Below, piece after piece: positions 16,667 through 24,158 of a DNA stretch of 64,000 nt. This DNA is from Fervidobacterium sp. UBA5837 (GTDB lineage Bacteria > Thermotogota > Thermotogae > Thermotogales > Fervidobacteriaceae). The notes below the pieces were generated by a model. It was not told where the DNA came from, did no database searches, and worked only from the letters and a program-made list of their open reading frames with translations. Numbering within the stretch: position 1 is the first letter of the stretch; every line of letters starts with the position of its first letter. The DNA is taken from NCBI GenBank assembly GCA_002432805.1, contig DJGV01000005.1:1-64000 (forward strand). Direction: 5' to 3'. The translations under genes were made by a program, and so were the position numbers.

Positions 16667-17446
16667 TTAAGCGGTAAGACTTTCAACCATTTTCTTACCA
16701 GCAAGGTAAAAACGATTACTTATCATACTGAAATTCTTTGAATCAACGGCCTGTATTGAAGTAGAGAATTTTGCCTTGTTTGAACGGTCTTTAACAAATT
16801 TGGCTGTCCTTGAGAAAGTTGATAGCAGGAGATAATCAGTAGCCCTTTGGGGAATAAAAGAATTGAGCCAATCTATGTATATTATACCATCTCCTTCCGG
16901 AATTCCAAACACCCAAGCAAGAGAAAGATAATCATCTATCGGTGAAAAGTCTATTGGATACGTCAACGCTCTTGATATCACATCTATAGAGTTACCAGTC
17001 AATATCTCTTCTTTCTTTTGAGCCATGTTGAATGCGTGCACCTTTACTCTGAAGTTATCAGTAATCTCGAATTCTGGGACCCATTTCTGGACAAATTCCC
17101 TAAGTTTAGCATTCCCCTTTGTATCTTCTTCTTGGTTTTTAATCTTCTTTTGAACATTATACAGGAGCGTTATACTACTCCCAATACTTGACAAGGATGG
17201 ATTCGAAACAGATTTGAAGATTTTAAAAGCTTCTTGCCACATTTTCGATATTCTCACATAGGCCGTATTTGCATCATACTGCCAAAGTACGGTAGGAATG
17301 CAAGAAAAGCCACAACAGTGAATTTCGAACAAATTCTTATTACTCTCATTACTCTCAGATCCTTCAAACTCTTGCAATGCCTTCAATAATCCAACTGTAC
17401 CCAAATATTGAATTATATCACCGCCTAAGGAAATTCTCAAATTCAT
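16667..17446 (-). CDS. Degenerate patatin-like protein (probable pseudo-enzyme)
   Basis: This 259-residue protein aligns end to end, by eye, with the intact patatin encoded just upstream, but its motifs have drifted. The Gly-rich oxyanion loop GG-x-[KR]-G is replaced by GGDIIQYLGTVGLLKAL, the nucleophile elbow GxSxG reads G-F-S-C-I (Ser48 kept, final Gly lost), and the Asp-Gly motif is YIDWLNSFIP (Asp kept, Gly replaced by Trp). The central VKVHAFNMAQKKEEIL matches VVVAFDSENHESMVI of its neighbour. It has no signal peptide. The frame overlaps the end of the patatin gene by 29 bases, so the two are probably co-translated and may form a hetero-complex. A TTG start six codons earlier (17464) is possible. 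I infer a regulatory or structural partner, not an active lipase. Confidence 0.65.
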   Translation of the reverse strand: MNLRISLGGDIIQYLGTVGLLKALQEFEGSESNESNKNLFEIHCCGFSCIPTVLWQYDANTAYVRISKMWQEAFKIFKSVSNPSLSSIGSSITLLYNVQKKIKNQEEDTKGNAKLREFVQKWVPEFEITDNFRVKVHAFNMAQKKEEILTGNSIDVISRALTYPIDFSPIDDYLSLAWVFGIPEGDGIIYIDWLNSFIPQRATDYLLLSTFSRTAKFVKDRSNKAKFSTSIQAVDSKNFSMISNRFYLAGKKMVESLTA

Positions 17447-18197
17447 CTCTCCTATCCATAGCAATCTTTAAAGCTTCATTATAAATCGATTCATGTCTTT
17501 CAAATTCACTCCATTCTGCCTGTACTGTATAATCAAAAACAAAATCTGCTATTTGCATCTCTTGCTTAAGTATTTCTTGATTCTTAATGGAATCAAGTGC
17601 CGACAACAAATTAAATTGTGTCTGGTAATCAGGAATTTCTTCATTGAATAAACTTGCAATGATCCTATCCATACCACGTTTTTTAAGTTCTTCTGTTGGA
17701 AGCGGAGATAGCACTCCACCATCCAAAACCTTTGTACCACAAAGATACGTGGGTTCAAAAATCCCAGGAACCGTACAACTTGCCAAAACTGCATCAACTA
17801 AGAAGCCTTCATCTATAACCATGGACTCATGATTTTCACTATCGAATGCTACGACAACCAATTTTGTCTTAAGCTGTGAAAACTTAGTCTTACCAAAGAG
17901 TACCTTGAAAAACTGGTAATAATCGTCTAAACTTATTAGCGCCTTCTTTATTACTAACTCAAACATCGAGACGGAAGATTTCAACGATTTGTCTTTCATG
18001 AAAGAAACGACATTTGTTGAGAATTCTTCGTAAACCTTATCTGCATCACCGTACATCGCATAAAGGGCACCTACTATGGCACCTGCTGAAGACCCAGCTA
18101 TCATACTTAACCTTACATCGTACATATCCAAGAGTTTCAAAGTAGCTACATGCGTAAAACCCTTGACTCCACCTGCTTCCAGTGCTAGACCAACCAA
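17418..18197 (-). CDS. Patatin-like phospholipase
   Basis: This 259-residue cytoplasmic protein has the complete Ser-Asp dyad layout of bacterial patatins (RssA/YchK-like): oxyanion loop EAGGVKGFTH near residues 7-15, nucleophile elbow AGSSAG with Ser37, and DGG with Asp159 followed by VLSPLP. It would hydrolyse acyl esters of membrane lipids. The start is TTG at 18197; an AGGAG lies 10 bases upstream and a second GTAGGA directly before it. The gene overlaps the degenerate patatin downstream by 29 bases and lies among envelope genes (Omp-alpha-like, PEGA, LptA-like), which points to a role in lipid turnover or outer-envelope maintenance. Confidence 0.85.
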   Translation of the reverse strand: MVGLALEAGGVKGFTHVATLKLLDMYDVRLSMIAGSSAGAIVGALYAMYGDADKVYEEFSTNVVSFMKDKSLKSSVSMFELVIKKALISLDDYYQFFKVLFGKTKFSQLKTKLVVVAFDSENHESMVIDEGFLVDAVLASCTVPGIFEPTYLCGTKVLDGGVLSPLPTEELKKRGMDRIIASLFNEEIPDYQTQFNLLSALDSIKNQEILKQEMQIADFVFDYTVQAEWSEFERHESIYNEALKIAMDRRDEFENFLRR

Positions 18198-18245
18198 TCC
18201 TACTTCACTCCTAACTATGTTGTTTAATTGCGTAGTTCATTATGA

Positions 18246-19709
18246 TCATTGCGCAGTTACTATGAAAACTATCCCCAATACCACAGACGTTACAGTACCC
18301 GCGATAGCTATCCATCTAGTCAACTCTAATTCCGAACGCAAGTTATTTACTTCTTCATTGAGTGATTCCAAGTCAGTCTTGGCCTTATCTTGATTAAGCA
18401 TTAGCGTTGAGATATCATTTGATAGCTCACTAGTCTTAACCGCAGTATCCTTAACGTTGGAAATTTCATTCAAGATGTACTGCTGTTCAATAGAAAGTGC
18501 ACGCATCTGGTCTTCAATTTTCGTGTATTTTGCTACCAACTGGTCAAAACGATTTGACAACACTTGGAAATTTCCAATTGTGTCGACAATTGTTAATGCA
18601 TCGATCGCATCAAGTCTCTTTATGAAATCGTCTCCCTTATTGATTATCTCCTCGATCTTGGAAATCCTCTGTGACAATGTACTAACTTCCTTACTAGTAG
18701 ACGCATACAAACTATTAAGTGGTTTTAGATTCTCTATATCCGTTGAATTCTGCGAAACTGAGTTTTCAAGGGCTGACAATCTTTCGATTGATTGCTGACT
18801 AGACTGTTCAAGAGCTGAAATTCGTCCGTCGAGTTTTGAAACTTGAGTGCTTACTGTTACAATTTTTCCTATATCTTGTTGACTAGACTTCAGACTACTT
18901 TCCAATGCTGATATCTTTGAGTCTATTCGTTGTATGTTGTTTGTCACTTCGGTCTTAAGCGCATTTAGATTACTGTTAATATCGTTGATATTAGCATTAA
19001 TTTTGCTTATATCGTCGTTAACTACCGTGATTTTGTTGTTGACTTGTACAACAGACTGTTCGGTAGCAGTTACCCTTTTTGATAATGAATCCAAATCTTT
19101 CGAAATACTTGATACCTGAGAAGATGCATCTTTTTGCTCCAGTGTTGTAATCTTCTTCGATAATTGGTCCACAATTTTCGACAAATCTGATGACCCTTTT
19201 TCAAGTGTCGCGACTCTTTTCGATAGTGAATCTATATCCTTTGAAAAATCCGTTGGAGTTATTTGAGAAGCTTGACTACTGGTAGTAATAGACGTAACTT
19301 TGCTCTCAAGTGCTGTGATTCTCTTCTTAAGATCACTTAAGTCGCTTTGAATACTTGATTGAGTCGAAGCATTTGATTGAACTTGCTTTTCCAACGAAGA
19401 AACGCGTGATTGAATTTTACTGATTTCTTCTGAACTCACTGTACTGTTTAAACCTTCCAGCTTGTAATAAGTTATCAGATTGTAAAGGTACTTGGCTAAG
19501 TCTAACTTCGATACAAGTAGTGAAGGCTTAAAGTTGTTGTTCTGGTCAACCTCCATGATCTTTCTATCGACCAGAAAGTTCACAGCCTTATACTGCGCAG
19601 AAGCAGAAGATAGATCGTTGATAGTTGCTCCAATCGCACATGTTCCAAAAATCAAAAATAGCAACGCACTGGCAAGCCAAGACAGTCTCAAAAGTTTTCT
19701 GGTAGACAT
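18246..19709 (-). CDS. Omp-alpha-like rod protein (SLH-like domain, coiled coil, C-terminal anchor)
   Basis: From the ATG at 19709 (5 bases behind GAGGTGAG) the product has 487 residues. Order of parts: signal peptide ending near CAIGA; one SLH-like domain (YKAVNFLVDRKIMEVDQNNNFKPSLLVSKLDLAKYLYNLI, ~35-85); about 370 residues of heptad-like coiled coil with repeated LSKR(V/I)xxLE and ISALExS segments; and a hydrophobic C-terminal helix (WIAIAGTVTSVVLGIVFIVTA). This is the design of Thermotoga maritima Omp-alpha, in which the SLH end binds the cell wall, the coiled coil spans the periplasm, and the C-terminal helix sits in the outer toga. It is therefore a likely wall-to-toga spacer. Whether the C-terminal helix anchors in the outer or inner membrane here is inferred from the relative. 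Confidence 0.8.
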   Translation of the reverse strand: MSTRKLLRLSWLASALLFLIFGTCAIGATINDLSSASAQYKAVNFLVDRKIMEVDQNNNFKPSLLVSKLDLAKYLYNLITYYKLEGLNSTVSSEEISKIQSRVSSLEKQVQSNASTQSSIQSDLSDLKKRITALESKVTSITTSSQASQITPTDFSKDIDSLSKRVATLEKGSSDLSKIVDQLSKKITTLEQKDASSQVSSISKDLDSLSKRVTATEQSVVQVNNKITVVNDDISKINANINDINSNLNALKTEVTNNIQRIDSKISALESSLKSSQQDIGKIVTVSTQVSKLDGRISALEQSSQQSIERLSALENSVSQNSTDIENLKPLNSLYASTSKEVSTLSQRISKIEEIINKGDDFIKRLDAIDALTIVDTIGNFQVLSNRFDQLVAKYTKIEDQMRALSIEQQYILNEISNVKDTAVKTSELSNDISTLMLNQDKAKTDLESLNEEVNNLRSELELTRWIAIAGTVTSVVLGIVFIVTAQ

Positions 19710-19770
19710 TATCTCACCTCGATTTTTGGCCAGATTTCTCTTGATTACTTTGACCATTCATATACTTTGA

Positions 19771-21228
19771 TTATTTGTCTACTCTAACCTCGTTGATCTT
19801 TCCATTTTCTATGTACACATCTTCTTTGTACAATTCATTTTCACCTTTCTTAAAAACAAACGTGTACGTTCCTTCTGGTAGGCTTGCAAGGTATATCGGG
19901 GTTTTTCCAATGTATGTTCCGTTTACAAAGACATCCAAAACACTTCTTGAAAATATGTTGACTAAACATGATTCAACACTGTCCAAAACAAGCGGGGTTT
20001 CTACAACAATTTCCTCTAAATTTGGACCTCTGAGCACATTTATTGCTTGCCCCGAGAATACTTGAATTATGCCTGGTCCACTGTATATTACGCTGTCAAC
20101 CACTACTTGAACACCTTGACTAAGTGCAACTGGTATCGATTTTGGTATATCTTTCAAGGTACCATCGCTAAAACCAAACCATACAACATTTTCTTCAGAA
20201 GCTTCAGAGTCTTTTGTCATCTGCTTTATCGTCGTAAACATTAGGCGTTTTACCAACAATTTCTGACTGAACCCATCAAATTCCACGGTAATATTGGTAC
20301 CATCGAGTAGTACGTCTATCTGTTCTATCGGCTCCAATGTGTAATAGAGGACCTGATCGTTTTCAAGTAAAATGGTAGTATTGAAGTTCTTATACCCTGG
20401 TGAACTAACTTGGATATCATACTTACCATTTACAAGCCGTATTTCTCCAGGAACATTGTAAAAATCGCTCCCCACTTTTACGAGTGCATTTTCAGGTTTG
20501 CCCAATATCGTAAGTAACTTGTATTGCCTAGAATCAACGGAAAGCTTATAGTTGTCAACAGGTGGAACTTCTATTTCTTGAATGTAGTTAACGAAATCTG
20601 TAGGTAATATCAAGCGATATCTACCAGGCTGAACTTCAAGAGTAGTTGGAAGCACAATCTTATCAAAATTAAGAAACGCATTTTCTATCCTTTTTGAAGT
20701 ATCTAACGTTAACGTGACAGTGTTTTTTAATGTTATATCTATTCTCTTTTCCTCATATGGATTTAGATATACTTTCACATCTTTCTCCGCAAAACCGGGA
20801 GCCGAAACTTTTATTACGTGTTCACCTGGTTTTAGTGATACCTTTGTACTCCCATTTGCAATCATTTCGCCATCTATGTATATTGTTGAATCTGTTGGTA
20901 ATACAACAATGTTCAAATAAGCTGGCAATACAAGATTAGCAACTATTGTTCCATCTTGGGTCACCATCTTTTCAAATGGTATATATCCCGGCTTAATCAA
21001 TTTCAGTGCACCTGGAATTTGTGCATCGAAAGATAGTTGGTGACCCTTTATAGTTCCAACCAGTTGACCGTTGTAATACACGATGGCACCATCATCACCG
21101 ATAATGGTGAGAGCATAGCCGGGATTTGCTAAGATGAAAAGAAGGACGAAAAGCACAACTCCATAACAAAAATTAAAATAGAAATTTCTATTTTTCACAT
21201 TTCGACACTCCCAGTTTCTATTATTCAT
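19771..21228 (-). CDS. PEGA-domain envelope protein
   Basis: The 485-residue protein has a basic N-terminus and one hydrophobic segment (VVLFVLLFILANPGYA) that may be a signal peptide, followed by a chain of PEGA-like beta repeats. Examples are VVLPTDSTIYIDGEMIANGSTKVSLKPGEHVIKVSAPGF, LGKPENALVKVGSDFYNVPGEIRLVNGKYDIQVSSPGY and the final NIFSRSVLDVFVNGTYIGKTPIYLASLPEGTYTFVFKKGE. PEGA repeats are surface or periplasmic carbohydrate/wall-associated modules. The start is uncertain: ATG at 21228 follows AAAGGGAAAAGAG, while TTG at 21270 would overlap the marR end by 14 bases. It is placed between marR and the Omp-alpha-like gene, suggesting one envelope operon. Confidence 0.72.
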   Translation of the reverse strand: MNNRNWECRNVKNRNFYFNFCYGVVLFVLLFILANPGYALTIIGDDGAIVYYNGQLVGTIKGHQLSFDAQIPGALKLIKPGYIPFEKMVTQDGTIVANLVLPAYLNIVVLPTDSTIYIDGEMIANGSTKVSLKPGEHVIKVSAPGFAEKDVKVYLNPYEEKRIDITLKNTVTLTLDTSKRIENAFLNFDKIVLPTTLEVQPGRYRLILPTDFVNYIQEIEVPPVDNYKLSVDSRQYKLLTILGKPENALVKVGSDFYNVPGEIRLVNGKYDIQVSSPGYKNFNTTILLENDQVLYYTLEPIEQIDVLLDGTNITVEFDGFSQKLLVKRLMFTTIKQMTKDSEASEENVVWFGFSDGTLKDIPKSIPVALSQGVQVVVDSVIYSGPGIIQVFSGQAINVLRGPNLEEIVVETPLVLDSVESCLVNIFSRSVLDVFVNGTYIGKTPIYLASLPEGTYTFVFKKGENELYKEDVYIENGKINEVRVDK

Positions 21229-21256
21229 CTCTTTTCCCTTATTCCATTTGTGATTC

Positions 21257-21697
21257 CTATTTCTCTTCAATAACGCTCGACAGCTCTATCAAAGAATGAT
21301 ATATTTTATCAGACGTATCGAGTGGAAACTTATCCATTATCTCCTTTATGTAATCCACTCTCCGTTTTATGACAAATTTTATGACCTCACTACCAAGTTC
21401 TGTTATTTCAACCATGGCTACTCTCTTGTCTTCATCGCCTTGCCTTCTTCTTAAGAAACCATCCCTTTCAAGTCTCATAACCAATCCGGTGGTTGTACTT
21501 TTAGCGATACCGAGCATTTGACTAAGTTTTGTCATGGTCTGTGGTCCATCGAAATAGGTTCTCTGCATGAGGTCAAACTGGGCCGGTGTAATTGAATAGT
21601 CTTTTAATGCTATTCGGCCTTGTATCCTTATTTTAAAGCATATCATTCTCAGCAGTTCTTCAACGTGAGCGTAAATTTCATCACCGTTCTTTTTCAC
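21257..21697 (-). CDS. MarR-family transcriptional regulator
   Basis: This 146-residue winged-helix dimer regulator has the pattern ITPAQFDLMQRTYFDGPQTMTKLSQMLGIAKSTTTGLVMRLERDGFLRRRQGDEDKRVAM, that is, helix-turn-helix (residues ~50-75) then the wing with the conserved DxR (DEDKR). The GTG start at 21697 lies 7 bases behind GAGGTG. It heads the minus-strand envelope array. An inverted repeat at 21721-21750, just after a plausible promoter, is a good candidate for its own operator. The signal it senses is unknown; MarR proteins usually bind small aromatics or oxidants. Confidence 0.88.
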   Translation of the reverse strand: MKKNGDEIYAHVEELLRMICFKIRIQGRIALKDYSITPAQFDLMQRTYFDGPQTMTKLSQMLGIAKSTTTGLVMRLERDGFLRRRQGDEDKRVAMVEITELGSEVIKFVIKRRVDYIKEIMDKFPLDTSDKIYHSLIELSSVIEEK

Positions 21698-21720
21698 ACA
21701 TTTTCACCTCGTTGGGTAAA

Positions 21721-21750
21721 ATGCCACACAGTAACGCATGGTCGTGGCAT
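21721..21750. promoter_or_regulatory. Inverted repeat upstream of marR (candidate operator)
   Basis: Arms ATGCCAC (21721-21727) and GTGGCAT (21744-21750) are separated by 16 bases. The repeat lies 24 bases before the marR start and immediately after the expected transcription start of the promoter at 21760-21788. It could also act as a weak hairpin terminator for the aminopeptidase gene whose stop is at 21788, since TTTTACCC follows on the minus strand. Confidence 0.45.
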
Positions 21751-21759
21751 GAACTGTAT

Positions 21760-21788
21760 AATCTATCCACCATTGTCACTATTGTCAT
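21760..21788 (-). promoter_or_regulatory. Possible promoter of the marR array
   Basis: Minus-strand ATGACA (21788-21783), a 17-base spacer and TAGATT (21765-21760). The match is moderate (5/6 and 4/6 to consensus) and the -35 overlaps the stop of the aminopeptidase gene. Confidence 0.35.
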
Positions 21789-23140
21789 TATAGTTGTTCA
21801 AGTAATACTTTAAATGCCAAGTACGTCTCGTACAGGTCCGCTTTTGAAACCAATTCAAATGGTGAATGCATGCCCAAGAGACCTGGTCCCATGTCTATTG
21901 TATCGAATCCTTCTTGTGCAAGGAATTTCGCAACTGTACCTCCACCACCAACATCGACTTTTCCAAGCAGACTTGGCTGCCAAGAAATACCGTTCTTATT
22001 GAGTATACCTCTAACACGAGCTACCAGTTCTGCGTGTGCCTCACTTGCTCCACCTTTTCCACCGCGGCCTGTATATTTGACCAGTCCAACACCATAACCA
22101 GCCTTTGCAGCATTGAGTTTATCGTGAACTTCAAGATAAGAAGGATCTTGGAGTGTTGTTACATCAGCAGATAATACTGTAGATTTTGCGATTATATCAT
22201 CTAATGCACTTTCAGCATCGGAGATGCCTCTCATTTTCAACAATTTTCTCAAAAATGCCCTGTAGAATCTCGCCTGAGCACCTGAGTCTCCCTCGCTACC
22301 GATTTCTTCCTTGTCAAACAGTATCACACCTGCGGCCTTTTGACCTTCAGATATTTGGGCATTCAACAACGCCATAACACCTTCATATGCACAAATCTTA
22401 TCATCGTGCCCATAAGCACCTATGAAACTGCTGTCGATACCAACATCACGTGGTTTTAATGCAGGTACAAGTTCCAAATCTGCACTGACAAAATCTTCTT
22501 CGTCTATATTGTACTTATCTTTCAGTAATTTTAGCACATTTTTCTTAACTGGCTCATTTTCTTCACCTTGCAGCGGTATTGAGCCAAGAATTATATTCAT
22601 TTTTTCTGCTTTGAAATGCTCGCTGACTTTATTATCTTCCTTGTCAAGATGTGGTAAGAGATCCGGAAGCACGAAAACAGGATCTTTTCCATCGCAACCA
22701 ATGCATACATCTATCTTCTGCCCGTCTTCTTTGACAACAACGCCAACTAAAGCAAGTGGTAGGCTAAACCATTGGTACTTCTTCACGCCACCATAATAAT
22801 GCGTCTTCGCCAACGCTATATCAGCCTCTTCGTAGAGTGGATAAGTCCTCAAATCTAGGCGGGGAGAGTCAACGTGTGCAGCAACAAAATTGACACCATT
22901 TTCGATGTTCCCCTTTATTGCGACAAGTGATTTGTTCCTGTTGACTAAGTATACCTGATCTTCTACATCCGTAACTTCATCAACTCTTATGAATCCTGAT
23001 TTTCTGAGCAACTCTTCAAAATAAGAAATTGCCAATCTTTCGATCTTTGCAAATTCGATGAATTTCTTGTACTCATTGGAAAACTCCTCAATCTCTTCCC
23101 TTTTTCTCTTGTCCCAAACCAAGTGTCCTTTAAGTCCCAT
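21788..23140 (-). CDS. M18-family zinc aminopeptidase
   Basis: This is a cytoplasmic aminopeptidase of about 450 residues that removes N-terminal residues, acidic ones in the best-known members. The two-zinc site is visible: His in FVAAHVDSPRLDL, Asp in the FIGAYGHDDKICAYEG segment, the Glu-Glu pair in ILFDKEEIGSEGDSG, Asp in SADVTT and His in GMHSPFELVSKADLYET. The ATG at 23140 lies behind GGGAGGAT; an open extension to 23176 adds 12 residues without a better site. It follows murB by 67 bases on the same strand. Substrate specificity cannot be read from the sequence. Confidence 0.9.
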   Translation of the reverse strand: MGLKGHLVWDKRKREEIEEFSNEYKKFIEFAKIERLAISYFEELLRKSGFIRVDEVTDVEDQVYLVNRNKSLVAIKGNIENGVNFVAAHVDSPRLDLRTYPLYEEADIALAKTHYYGGVKKYQWFSLPLALVGVVVKEDGQKIDVCIGCDGKDPVFVLPDLLPHLDKEDNKVSEHFKAEKMNIILGSIPLQGEENEPVKKNVLKLLKDKYNIDEEDFVSADLELVPALKPRDVGIDSSFIGAYGHDDKICAYEGVMALLNAQISEGQKAAGVILFDKEEIGSEGDSGAQARFYRAFLRKLLKMRGISDAESALDDIIAKSTVLSADVTTLQDPSYLEVHDKLNAAKAGYGVGLVKYTGRGGKGGASEAHAELVARVRGILNKNGISWQPSLLGKVDVGGGGTVAKFLAQEGFDTIDMGPGLLGMHSPFELVSKADLYETYLAFKVLLEQL

Positions 23141-23207
23141 CTTTACATCCTCCCTTTTCGATAAGTTTCTGAACACAATCTATACCTTCCAAGAATTAAA
23201 AACTTCT

Positions 23208-24158
23208 TTATTTCCAAATCTCTATCTCAGTTTCTAAATCGACTTGATAGGTCTGCCTCACCTTTGATTTTATCAAATCTATCAACTCGAAAACGTCACT
23301 TGCTTTAGCATTTCCTTTGTTTATTATAAACCCAGCATGCCTTTCTGAAACTTGCGCACCACCTATGGAATATCCCTTCAACCCCAAAGACTCTATTGCA
23401 GTTCCAACGTAGAAATCAGGTCTCGGTCGTTTGAAAACACTTCCAGCACTTGGATATTCGAGTGGTTGCTTTTCATATCTCTTTTTCATTGTATCTAGCA
23501 TCAAAGTTCTGATTTGCTCTTTATCTCCTTGAAAGAGCCTAAATCTTGCACCAACTATCGTGAGATTTCTTTCTTTCTTGAATAGACTCGTTCTGTATGC
23601 AAACTGCGCCTCAAAATTTGAGATAGTGAAAACTTTTCTACCGTCGAATACATCTATTTCGATGATATTCTCACTCGTTTCCCAGCCGTAGCAACCAGCG
23701 TTCATATATATGGCACCGCCAACGCTACCCGGCAAACCGTAAGCCCTTTCCATGCCAGAAAGGCCATTTTCCATAGCAATTAGACAGAATTTTTTAAATG
23801 GCACACCGGCAGTTGAATAAACATAACCATTGGAATATTCAACTTTGTCTATTCTTTCAGTAGAGACAACAGTATAGCTTTTGTGGTCATCTGATGGTAA
23901 GATGTTTGTCCCTCTACCGATTATACGATATTCTATATTTCTCTCTCTGAGCAACCTTAAGGTATTCAAAAAGCCATCTAAGGAGTTTGGAATAACAAAA
24001 AGTTTTACTCTTCCCCCCAACCTAAAATTCACATGCACCGAAAGTGGTTCATTGATAAAAAGGTCACATCCCTCATCCCATAAAGCTTCCATAAGACTTC
24101 TATCGATATCTTCGTAGTCATATGGTACACTGTTGTGCGTGTTATGCGTGTAATCCAC
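23208..24158 (-). CDS. murB: UDP-N-acetylenolpyruvoylglucosamine reductase
   Basis: MurB makes UDP-MurNAc in peptidoglycan synthesis using NADPH and FAD. The 316-residue protein has the FAD motifs GRGTNILPSD and GLSGMERAYGLPGSVGGAIYMNAGCYG, then YRTSLF, the catalytic Ser region EYPSAGSVFKRP and GYSIGGAQVSERHAGFIINKGNAKASDV. It belongs to the shorter type II group, which lacks the YRTSLF-to-end insertion of E. coli MurB. The GTG start at 24158 lies behind GGAGGGA and overlaps the end of the upstream signalling gene by 17 bases, so murB is coupled to it. Why a cell-wall gene is tied to a c-di-GMP signalling gene is not known. Confidence 0.93.
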   Translation of the reverse strand: MDYTHNTHNSVPYDYEDIDRSLMEALWDEGCDLFINEPLSVHVNFRLGGRVKLFVIPNSLDGFLNTLRLLRERNIEYRIIGRGTNILPSDDHKSYTVVSTERIDKVEYSNGYVYSTAGVPFKKFCLIAMENGLSGMERAYGLPGSVGGAIYMNAGCYGWETSENIIEIDVFDGRKVFTISNFEAQFAYRTSLFKKERNLTIVGARFRLFQGDKEQIRTLMLDTMKKRYEKQPLEYPSAGSVFKRPRPDFYVGTAIESLGLKGYSIGGAQVSERHAGFIINKGNAKASDVFELIDLIKSKVRQTYQVDLETEIEIWK

